Assembly: GCF_022605165.1 (NCBI RefSeq)
Contig: NC_063069.1
Location: 5,704,001 to 5,768,000, forward strand
Length of the DNA: 64,000 nucleotides
Direction of reading: 5' to 3'
Source: Purpureocillium takamizusanense
Lineage: Eukaryota > Ascomycota > Sordariomycetes > Hypocreales > Ophiocordycipitaceae
How positions within the stretch are numbered: the first letter of the stretch is position 1; each line of letters begins with the position of its first letter. The notes below the pieces were generated by a model. That model was given only the letters and a program-made list of their open reading frames with translations, did not search any database and had not been told where the DNA came from. This document shows, in pieces, positions 56,414 through 64,000 of the stretch. The translations under genes were made by a program, and so were the position numbers.

Positions 56414-58027
56414 CTACACTGCCTCGCTGTCCTCATCCTTGACAATACCAGATCGATAGGTCGTGTTTACTGTTGGTTGGGCTGCTTCCGATATCTGCAT
56501 CATGAATGTGTCCATATTTGCCGTTCTCTTCCTCTCCTGATCACGTATGGTCCACTTCTCACCAGACCTTAACGATCGCGACTGGTACGGGCCAGTTGAC
56601 ATCCACTCAGACCACTTCCGGATCACAGCGACAGCTTCTGCAGATGGCACCTGAAACCACTCCAAGTGTTGCTCCATGCACGCGCTGCAGTAAATCCTGA
56701 CCCTCCGATGTGCCAAGTCTTCGTGGCACAGTTTCTCGACACGGTGAGCATGCTGGACCTTCGCAATGGCGCTAGAAGCGGTAGGATATAGGATCTGAGG
56801 ATCTCGATTGCATTCGAACCTCCACTCCTCATGTCGTTCCTCAATCAAACGAGATGTGTACCCAATTTTGACGATGCCCGGATTTCCCGGAACATCAAAT
56901 GCATAGACGTAACCATCTTTGAGGTCTTTCGATTCCAACACTTTCTGCACTTTTTGCCTCACCCTGTCGTGCCTGGTATCCTCCGGCGCGTCGCCCTTAA
57001 CAATGATGTGGAAAGGCGATTCATCGTATTTATCCTCCCAACATCGGCTAGGATGGCATCCGAGGTTTGGAGAGGACGAATTTCCACTCCGTGAGACAGG
57101 ACTGCTGGTACTGTTCTTACCTGAGCCTGTCGAAGGCCTCGGAGCCCTTGAAGAGTTTGTCACCGCTTGGGACTCAGACGATGGCTTTCCCCGTATCGCG
57201 ATGATTGCTGACTTCCATCCTTCCACTCTGTCGAGTGGATTCTTCACGTGCCAGCGACAACGCATGTTGGTCTCGAGAACTTCGAGCCACTGCCCGAGAT
57301 CGAAGTCGTTCTGGTAGGTCTCCGGTCTCACAATCTCCTCAAGCGTGGCCCTGCATTTCTGCACCTTTTTGCCGCCGATTTTCTGCTTGCATCGCGCCTT
57401 CGAGCGCGAGGCTATGGCGGTGCAGGTAACTCTTTCTTGCCAGCTCCCCCAAAATTCAGCCGACTCCATATTCAGCAGATTCCTGATTTGTCTTTCGATC
57501 GATGGAGGAGAGGTGGTATTTCCGACGGGGAATTTTTTTCTCCAGCTCTTGATTCGAAGATCTTTGAAATAATCGAAGTCGTGATTGCGGCAGTGCCAGA
57601 AGCTGGCCAGCTCACCCAGTCTCGCGTCCAGCTCCGGCGACGCCTGCGTGAGCTCGACCATGGACGCGAGTTGGGGCCCTAGCTGGGGTATTTTCGCCGA
57701 CTGCTCGGAATACCACCCACAAAGCCCTCCGCTCGTCCTCTCGGCGCCGCATATATCACCGTCGAGGCCCAATCGAGTCTTCAGGGCTGCGACGGCTCTC
57801 TCACTCTCCGTGTCTTTGGCCGACTGGGCGGGAGCAGCGGGCTTTGATGGGGCAGGCCGTGGCGTTGAGGGTGGAGTTGGGACAGCCAGGGAGACAGTGC
57901 TGGCACGGCTTGTGACATTGGCCGGGGTAGATTCGGTCGGACGTGGCGAAGTTGGAGGACTGGGGTACAGGACGGTCGATGCATTCAGCTTCCGGGGAGG
58001 CACCGGCCGACTCGTGCTGGCCGACAT
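56414..58027 (-). CDS. T5orf172 / GIY-YIG-like domain protein
   Basis: A single-exon, intact 537-residue protein from the ATG at 58027. The first 70 residues are Ser/Pro/Thr-rich and disordered. Residues 90-265 have Cys/His-bearing segments (CGAERTSGGLCGWYS, FWHCRNHDF, CTAIASRSKARCK, CRWHVKNPL) repeated in a way that suggests a metal-binding or recognition region. A Ser-rich linker (290-325) precedes a T5orf172 domain at 371-460: DGYVYAFDVPGNPGIVKIGY then RLIEERHEEWRFEC and HRVEKLCHEDL, with HLEWFQV at its end. T5orf172 is a GIY-YIG-related family named after a phage T5 protein, often annotated as DNA-binding or nuclease-like. This type is recurrent in fungi with unknown function. No defect is visible, unlike the kinase relic just downstream. 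Confidence 0.85.
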   Translation of the reverse strand: MSASTSRPVPPRKLNASTVLYPSPPTSPRPTESTPANVTSRASTVSLAVPTPPSTPRPAPSKPAAPAQSAKDTESERAVAALKTRLGLDGDICGAERTSGGLCGWYSEQSAKIPQLGPQLASMVELTQASPELDARLGELASFWHCRNHDFDYFKDLRIKSWRKKFPVGNTTSPPSIERQIRNLLNMESAEFWGSWQERVTCTAIASRSKARCKQKIGGKKVQKCRATLEEIVRPETYQNDFDLGQWLEVLETNMRCRWHVKNPLDRVEGWKSAIIAIRGKPSSESQAVTNSSRAPRPSTGSGKNSTSSPVSRSGNSSSPNLGCHPSRCWEDKYDESPFHIIVKGDAPEDTRHDRVRQKVQKVLESKDLKDGYVYAFDVPGNPGIVKIGYTSRLIEERHEEWRFECNRDPQILYPTASSAIAKVQHAHRVEKLCHEDLAHRRVRIYCSACMEQHLEWFQVPSAEAVAVIRKWSEWMSTGPYQSRSLRSGEKWTIRDQERKRTANMDTFMMQISEAAQPTVNTTYRSGIVKDEDSEAV

Positions 58028-58684
58028 CTCGCTCTGCCTTTCTTACGTTGTGTCAGCCGCGGCTTGGCCATATGGTTAGGGCCACCATCTCATACCGTGT
58101 CAGGCCGGACGTGGCAATGATCCGTGCTTTTTAGGTAGGGGTTTTAGGTACGGGGCGCGGTACTGTTTGCAAGCGGCTGTTGTTCAAGTCATCACGACTT
58201 GCGCCAAGGCGGGGCTAACTCGGCTGAACGTTGGGGCCAACGCAGACGAAGCTGGCTTGGCATGAGCTCTCCAGAATCACGTGACTACAAAGCCTTCGCA
58301 CCAGCCACATTTTAATCAGGAACGGAAACTGTCAGACAATTGTCTCCACAGGGATCACAGTTGGCATCGTGTGAATTGATGAGAATTATCTTTTTTTGGA
58401 ACAAGAGCTCCATCGAAGGCTACACGGGAACCGTGCAGCTCTTATGCCTTGAGGAACGTAGTTCCGAGAGGTTTTATGCCCCACCCGCGGCCCTCTTTCC
58501 CCCCCTCGCTTTCCGCCTCTCCTGTTGGCCCGCTCCGCTCGCTTTCGTTGGTGCTCGCCCTCCCGCGCTAGCCCTCCGGGGGCTCCCCGCGCCTCCCGGT
58601 TCGCCAACCCTTGAAGTCAACCCCTCCATTTTTGCCTTTAGCCCCTCACATCTTCCTGCCCTGTCCATCACCGCCACCTCCCTC
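58028..58684. other. Spacer and presumed Helitron 3' flank
   Basis: 58028-58380 is the upstream region of the T5orf172 gene. 58390-58684 lies downstream of the Helitron coding relic on its strand and contains small palindromes (GGAACGTAGTTCC at about 58453; CACGG-GAA-CCGTG at about 58424), candidates for a Helitron 3' hairpin. No gene is called; the plus-strand frame across 58340-58921 is antisense to the relic. Confidence 0.35.
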
Positions 58685-60535
58685 TCATCCGCCCGTCTCG
58701 CCCAGCCAGCTAGCCGCTTCTCTTACCGTCTTCGCGCTGAGCTCCTCGAGTCTTCCTTGCGCCGCGCTCATCTCCCCGGGGACTCTGTTTCCGATGAGGT
58801 CCCTCTCTCTCGCCCTCGACACGAGCATGATTCCGTCCAGCGTCGGGCACCGCGACAGCTGCACGTAAAGGCCGTCTGTTTCTTGCTGCCCGGTATGGTG
58901 TACGTGGCGAAGAACCCGTAGCACGAGTTCAGCCCGATCAGCTTCTCCTCCATTGGCGTCAGTCCCTTCAACTCTTCCGGGAACATGTGCTCACAACTAA
59001 GGCGTCTGTGGAGCTGTGCTGCCGGCGACAACACATCCCGGCCCAGGCATCGGACGCACTCCGCACACGCCGAGACAGGCATCCCTTGAGGGAAACAATC
59101 GCTACAGCCGAATGGGGACGTGCCGTCCATAGGCACGCGGCTCCCTAGCCACTCGTCCCAACTCAGCTTCCACAGCTCTTGTTCGGCCCATTTCCGGTAA
59201 CATATCGCGCAGGTCCGTATCGATAGCGTGCTTTTGTCGTGGAACGCGTTGTAGAAGGCACGAACCGTCGATATCTTCGTCTCCAGCGAGATGGGGGTGC
59301 ACCACTCCTGCTCGTCTGAAAGTCTCTTTCTCAAGGCGAACTCGTCATCGAGGGCCTTCAAGGCTTCCGCAAGATCGTTTGCTTGCTCCATCGCAGTTTC
59401 TCGGTTCTCGGAGGGCTGTTCGACTTCGCTTAGCCGACGACTCGTTCCAATCGGGTCTGCGAACCCGCTTCCGCTTATTCCTTGTTGTTATTGACGCCCG
59501 TGCCACACCTGCATCATCGTCAACTGATCGTTGGAGGCCGAGAGCTCTAACCCTTTGCTCTTGCAGTGGCTGCGGCGCCTGCGGATCCACTACCTCCATA
59601 TGACTGCCAAAAGTATCGCCTCCTTCTCTTGCCCGAATGTTCTTCAGGACTGCCTTCTGCATTCCCCTAACCGGTCGTGTGCCCTGCACCTCCATTCGGC
59701 CGCTCTCGCCGCTCGGAGTCACACCTCCGCTGGAGCCTTTCGCCTTGATTATCGGCTGCCTGCTTCTAGTTATCGGAATTCGCGATATGGCGCCTCCCAC
59801 GGTCCCTCCTGCAACGCTACGAGACGTCCAACCCTCCTCGGGCAGCCTTTCGCTTGGCTGGATCGGCCGCATGCCATGCAGGTACTCTCCCCGTTGCCGC
59901 ACCTCGGAGCTCGTTCGTGTCTTCGGCCTCCCATGTGGAGCCGGCCGGGGTTGTGGCCCCGCCCCCGTGCCTGGTGCCGGCTTCGTCGACTTGAACGGCA
60001 AACGCGTCTATACAAGTCTGAATCGCGACCAAACACCGCCTGGCGCCGGCGGTGGCAATCGCGCTCTGCCATAGGCTGTTGCCACGGCCCCTGTCTTCTC
60101 CTGAAAGGCTTTGTTCCACTGCGCCACCCCATATGCTTGTTTCAATGCCGCCGTTTCGTCTTGGAAAGAAATCCCCTGCGCTGCAGCCTTCGGTTCGATG
60201 CGTCGAAACGTGTTCGAAGCACGGGTTGACCCAGGCTCACCCGCTGTTGCGCTCGACAATGCCGAGCCGGCCTCAGCCCCTGACCGGGGCAGCTGAAGGC
60301 CACTGCCTCCCTCCGCTCCGTTTGCCGCCCCCGCAGCCCTGTGGAAGGCACATTTCACGGCCTCTGTTTCGTCATGAAACGATATCGTTTGCAATTGCAG
60401 GCTACCTACCACTGGCCCGTTCGGTCTGACGCGTCGGAACGGACCTGCCTCCTTCGGCAGCAATGGCCTGCTGGAATCATCCATGGTCGAGGTATGCCGC
60501 TTACTCCCCGAAGCTTCCTGGCTGCTCAAGAACAT
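58685..60535 (-). mobile_element. Internally deleted Helitron (N- and C-terminal relics)
   Basis: From 60535 the minus strand reads a low-complexity N-terminal region (MDDSSRPLLPKEAGPFRRVR) with TAG at about 60008. After a frameshift near 59400 comes a DUF6570-like block typical of fungal Helitron helicases: RTCAICYRKWAEQELWKLSW, Cys-rich CSDCFP and CAECVRCLG, and FPEELKGLTPMEEKLIGLNS. Near 58880 this is joined out of frame to GLYVQLSRCPTLDGIMLVSR and DLIGNRVPGEM, the C-terminal end of a Pif1-type helicase, closely matching the second element at 62591. The HUH Rep domain and most of the helicase are missing, so this is a non-autonomous deletion derivative. TC and CTRR ends were not located with confidence. 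Confidence 0.75.
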
Positions 60536-60989
60536 GGACAGGAGGCGTCCACAATCAGCGCCGTCCCAACCACATGCCTTTATCTACACTTCCCCGCATA
60601 CCCTTGAGCGTGGCTGACCCGACATCCACTGGCACTCCAGCAAACCCCGGATCATCTACCATTGAAGATATGTCTCGGTGCCGACCGGTCACATGGCAAA
60701 AGCAACGTTCGCCTTGGACCTTCTTCCATTACGAGACGGCAATTGCCATTGGCAGCGTCGGTCGCCTCTCAACCAAAGCCAAAGACAAGACACCCATGCT
60801 GCATGCAACTCCCTGGTGAGACACTTCCCCAAATCCTCCACCGCCCTTTTATCGACCTGAGCAAACGCTCTCGCCACTGCGCTCTCGCCTTCTAGCTCTT
60901 CGCTTCCCGCTGTACCGCCTACCCTTAAAGACGTTGACCACCAGCCGCATCATGCCTTCCAACAGAGTCACCGCGCGCCGTTTCATACA
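60536..60989. other. Spacer upstream of small hypothetical gene
   Basis: Contains the presumed 5' flank of the deleted Helitron and the promoter region of the gene at 60990. Short frames without domains; nothing else was seen. Confidence 0.35.
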
Positions 60990-61370
60990 ATGGCTGCCAC
61001 TTACCATGATCAGAACACGGCCGTCCTCGGACGGAAACTCTTGGAAAGCCAGAAGTATGTCGGAGGAGACATGTTCATGATGGCCTTTGTTCAGCCTGCC
61101 GCTGTCCCAAACAGATTCGCCTACCCAGACGACCATCACGTGAAGGGACTCAACGCCGAAACCCTCGCCAAGATCCAACTTCCGGGCCCCCCGTGGCTGT
61201 CCGCGCCAGAGTACGCCCCTTTCCTACGAGACGCTGAACCCCTCTCGCCGTACATCTTCTTCAGCCCCAACATCTCCTTGTACAATCAGCAGATAAACGC
61301 GTCCGAGTGGGCAAACCAGTGGTTTTTCATGACCGGCCGTGTTCACTCGTACCACGGGCCTTTGTCGTGA
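60990..61370 (+). CDS. Small hypothetical protein
   Basis: A single-exon 126-residue protein starting MAATYHDQNTAVLGRKLLES in a strong start context (CAAATGGCTGCC). The protein has balanced composition (MFMMAFVQPAAVPNRFAYPD, PLSPYIFFSPNISLYNQQIN) and ends WANQWFFMTGRVHSYHGPLS. No domain, signal peptide or membrane segment was recognised. The protein-like character and good ATG favour a gene; the antisense frames are poorer. Its short length and position between Helitron pieces mean it could be a captured fragment. Confidence 0.5.
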   Translation: MAATYHDQNTAVLGRKLLESQKYVGGDMFMMAFVQPAAVPNRFAYPDDHHVKGLNAETLAKIQLPGPPWLSAPEYAPFLRDAEPLSPYIFFSPNISLYNQQINASEWANQWFFMTGRVHSYHGPLS

Positions 61371-61399
61371 CGGGCAATCTGCTACATTCCGCTGCCCGA

Positions 61400-61948
61400 C
61401 TATGGCGTATACCGCTTGCAAACCGTTTTGTGAATCTTCCAATCCGCCCTCTGGTGCTCCCTGTTACAATAGGCCACTGTTAAACATCCTCCACACTTCT
61501 TCACCCCCGTCACCTTCCCACAAACTTTACAAAATAGACCCTCCCTACAGAGACCCGCGCCATTGTTGGCATCTCGCCTGATCTCTCCCATGATATCCCC
61601 CAATTCTTGTCGGATCGCCATCTCGCACGCTCCCTGCTCACACACCGCACAGACGTAAACCCCAATGGCCGGGTCGCTCACTCTATGCAGCCAGGACATT
61701 GTGTGTTGCAGAACATCTGTTGCTCTGGATCCACAACTTTCGCACGATGCGCCCGATGCATCTCGGCAAGCCTGAACCCGTGCCTTCACGATGGGCGCCA
61801 CTGTAGCCACAATCCAATCATCGTATGCACTTCCGCCTCCGCTCAATTGGCTTTGACGAACAAGGTCCTGCGGAATGTCGTGCATAAAGCGTAATGTTTT
61901 CTCGCCGCCATTGCAGTAGAATTCGAAACGTATGGGCATAACCGACAT
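61400..61948 (-). CDS. MYND-type zinc-finger protein
   Basis: A single-exon, intact 182-residue protein from the ATG at 61948. The C-terminal CKVCGKVTGVKKCGGCLTVA then YCNREHQRADWKIHKTVCKR is a complete MYND finger (C-x2-C, C-x2-C, YC, H-x3-C spacing), a protein-interaction module. An additional Cys-rich middle part (CESCGSRATDVL, YVCAVCEQGACE) may bind another zinc. The N-terminal portion (FEFYCNGGEKTLRFMHDIPQ) is unassigned. The gene ends 30 bp from the convergent hypothetical gene. No defects are seen. Small fungal MYND proteins of this kind have no settled function. Confidence 0.85.
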   Translation of the reverse strand: MSVMPIRFEFYCNGGEKTLRFMHDIPQDLVRQSQLSGGGSAYDDWIVATVAPIVKARVQACRDASGASCESCGSRATDVLQHTMSWLHRVSDPAIGVYVCAVCEQGACEMAIRQELGDIMGEIRRDANNGAGLCREGLFCKVCGKVTGVKKCGGCLTVAYCNREHQRADWKIHKTVCKRYTP

Positions 61949-62590
61949 GGCTCGGCAGATAAGGTCAATGGCCCATTAGATAGAACATGCGTGTTGGCCC
62001 TGGACGCCCATCTGGCACCTCCCCCACGCTTTATCAATCTTCGTTCTCGTGCCGTGACTGTATTTGCTTTTCCTCCAACACGTAGCATCACCCCATTTGC
62101 CCAACGGGCGACAGAGAATCCGGGATTCCCCAGCCTGACCTGCACACAATGCCCCACACTGCATGCAGGGTCCTCCAAGCCCACTACTTACCGTTTCACT
62201 GCCTAAATATCCTCCTCCAACCCTCCAACATTTATCTCGAGCTTGCAAATGCCTTCTTCGTTCCTCAAGGCTTTGTGCGCAACCCGCGACCGGGTTGCCT
62301 TCCCCTGTCTACGTGACCGCCTTTTCCCCCCCTGCGGGAACCCTTCCGTTTGGTTTGCCTCTCTCTTCGCCCTTTTCGGCATCTCTCTTCGCCTTTTTTG
62401 GCCTCTGTCTCAAGTCGTTCCGTTCCTGGTTCCTTCTCGTTCATCGGGCCTTCCCTTAGCCGTAGGACGTTGTTTTGCTTTTGGACACCTGCCGCTCCCC
62501 CGCTCCCCCGCTCCCCTGTCCTTCCCCGCGCGTACGTACGCAGAAAAATAGAGGAAGCACCCCTCCTGGTGATGTGATGTGATTGGTCAG
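61949..62590. other. Spacer with hairpin, presumed Helitron 3' flank
   Basis: Between the MYND gene and the second Helitron. It contains a perfect 8-bp hairpin at 62279-62298 and a repetitive CCGCTCCCCCGCTCCCC tract near 62495. Frames on the plus strand (62163-62551) are low complexity and are not called. Confidence 0.35.
62279..62298. repeat. Perfect 8-bp hairpin downstream of Helitron helicase
   Basis: GCAACCCG and CGGGTTGC pair around CGAC. It lies about 300 bp downstream, on the element's strand, of the helicase stop. Helitrons carry a short GC-rich hairpin near the 3' end, so this is a candidate terminus; the following bases (CTTG rather than CTRR) are not canonical. Confidence 0.4.
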
Positions 62591-64000
62591 TTACGTTGCC
62601 CGTCCAGCGCCGGCCCTGGCCCTAACTGCTTCTCGTTTCTCTTCAGCTTCATTACCACTCCACCACTCATCGCCAAGCCACTCGATCGCCTCCCCCATCG
62701 TCCTGTCGCTCAGCTCCTCCAGCCTTGCCTGGGCGGACCGCATCTCTTCCGGCACCCGGTTGCCGACGAGGTCCCTTTCCCGCACCTTGGATACTAGCAT
62801 GATGCCGTCTAGCGTTCGGCAGCGCGATAGCTGCACGTATAAGCTGTACGGGTCGCACTGCGTAGGCACCACTCTGCCGCCGATGGTGGTCGTCCGCGTG
62901 CCTCGCAGCTCTAGCGCCACCCGATCGAGCGACCTGCCCTGCACCTTGTAGTCGGTGCATGCGAACGCCGCCGTGTATGGTAGCCCTTTCTGGCTGACGT
63001 CGTGTTGTTGCTACGGCCGCTTTCGCTGGCGCTGGATCTTTACGCTTATCGGAGTTAGTAGTACCGTTCCGGGTGGTATCCCGACGAAGTGGAGATCCCT
63101 TGTCGTCTCGGACGCTAAGACTAGTCCCGCCGGCGGCCCGAAGTGGATCGCTGTGTCGGCCGAAACCCGGTATCCCGGGAACGCCTTATCGATAATGACC
63201 TCTGCCGCCGTGTATCTACCGCCGTTCGTAACTTTGAGGCCCTGGTACGTATTTCGATTTACGATAACTGGCATCCTTGGCACGAATATGAAGACCGCCG
63301 GCACGGGGATGGCGCTATCGTCTCCTTGGTTAAGGACTATGATGGCCTCCTCTTCTGTCGGGACGCCGTTCTTCTACTTGTGCTCCGAGATGAAGACGCG
63401 CATTATCGACCGCTGTTGCATCTGGAAGGCTAAGCTTGCCTCTATGTTGAGGTTCTAGCGGTTCCTGTTGAGCGGCGTCACTACGGTGATGCCCGTTTCC
63501 TATGGGATCTGTCTACCTTGCTGATAGTATCTTGAGTTGAGTAGCTCTAAGTCGGATTGGTCTTGATCGCTACGCCGGATCCGCGTTAGTAGCCTCTGTA
63601 GCTCCGGGTCTCCCGCGGCGCGTATCTGCTCGTCTAGTATGACGACCGACGTGAACGTATTCTATAGCGCGTGTGCCTTGTCGTGCTGGTGTCGTTGCTC
63701 GGCCTTGAATGAGTTGTCTACGTCCTACGAAATGGCCGCGCTGGGTAGTAGGATCGATCGCTCCTGTATAGGTCGGAATTGGTGGAAGTTACCGTAGAAG
63801 ACGACGACTGGTATGCCGCCGAAGTCTTGCTGCGAGCCGCGGAGCCGGTAAAGCTGCTCGTTGACTGTATATAGCGTCCGCGTACTGAGTATGCTTATTT
63901 CGTCGATGACGAGTATATCCTTTTCCTGCTAGTCTATCCGTGACTGGCTATGGACGAACCGCTTTGCCTGTTTCGGTAGCTGCACCCTATCGACGTCCTT
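62591..64000 (-). mobile_element. Helitron helicase (Pif1-like) C-terminal part, truncated by window
   Basis: Minus-strand translation gives, in order from the right edge, DILVIDEISILSTRTLYTVN (Walker B, DEIS), IPVVVFYGNFHQFRPI, LLNSRYYQQGRQIP, TGITVVTPLNRNR, VPRMPVIVNRNTYQGLKVTN, then VQGRSLDRVALELRG and LYVQLSRCRTLDGIMLVSKV. These are the helicase motifs of a RepHel protein. Stops interrupt the reading at several places where Trp is expected (for example AIS-stop-DVDN), each a TGG-to-TAG type change, so the copy is RIP-damaged but lightly. The last 117 codons (62944-62591) are open. The Rep domain would lie beyond 64000. Its C-terminus is closely similar to that of the deleted element at 58685. 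Confidence 0.82.

Noticed and set aside
57248..58079. Plus-strand frames antisense to the T5orf172 gene
   Set aside because: Antisense shadows of a long, domain-bearing minus-strand frame.

Overview
The window looks like accessory or subtelomeric-type DNA from a filamentous ascomycete (Pezizomycotina, probably Sordariomycetes). The supports are short GT-AG introns of 47-77 nt, fungus-specific families (FunK1-like kinase, OTT_1508 deaminase, BTB protein with a Cys-rich tail, DUF6570 Helitron) and heavy repeat-induced point mutation (RIP). In the RIP blocks CpA/TpG are almost gone and replaced by TpA, while CpG is kept. No tRNA, rRNA or CRISPR array was recognised.

Layout. 1-8.8 kb: a FunK1-like gene split at a TA by a RIP-mutated Tc1/mariner-like element (193-2703), then a stretch in which RIP damage fades out, then a broken minus-strand gene that may be a transcription factor. 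9.6-24.7 kb: copies of a dispersed repeat family carrying minisatellites, a RIP-saturated LINE (11971-18403) with a perfect 15-bp target duplication, and a RIP-destroyed F-box-like gene. 25.0-29.7 kb: a long copy of the cohesin loader SCC2/Mis4 with six nonsense codons and no frameshift. 30-40.5 kb: a mostly intact gene island: BTB protein, conserved fungal protein, P-loop/HAD/uracil phosphoribosyltransferase fusion, RNase III-like protein with an Asp-to-Asn change in its signature, C2H2 zinc-finger gene with one TAG, OTT_1508-type deaminase.

40.5-45.9 kb is the most unusual part. Four consecutive minus-strand genes encode unrelated, unrecognised proteins but are separated by three homologous spacers of about 0.6-0.7 kb. 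Each spacer has a TATA box and an 11-bp inverted repeat enclosing a second, differently composed stem. It reads as an array of different coding cassettes in one repeated regulatory frame. A 5.4-kb RIP-saturated element with terminal inverted repeats (45893-51268) cuts off its upstream end.

51.3-64 kb: more dispersed repeat with a 16-bp minisatellite, a kinase remnant, an intact T5orf172/GIY-YIG-type gene, an internally deleted Helitron (58.7-60.5 kb), a small hypothetical gene, an intact MYND-finger gene, and the helicase end of a second Helitron running off the window.

Functionally, the 32.8-39.1 kb genes suggest nucleotide or RNA chemistry (uracil phosphoribosyltransferase, deaminase, RNase III-like), but a shared pathway is only inference. 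Nearly every nonsense codon seen fits CAR-to-TAR or TGG-to-TAG, the change expected from RIP.
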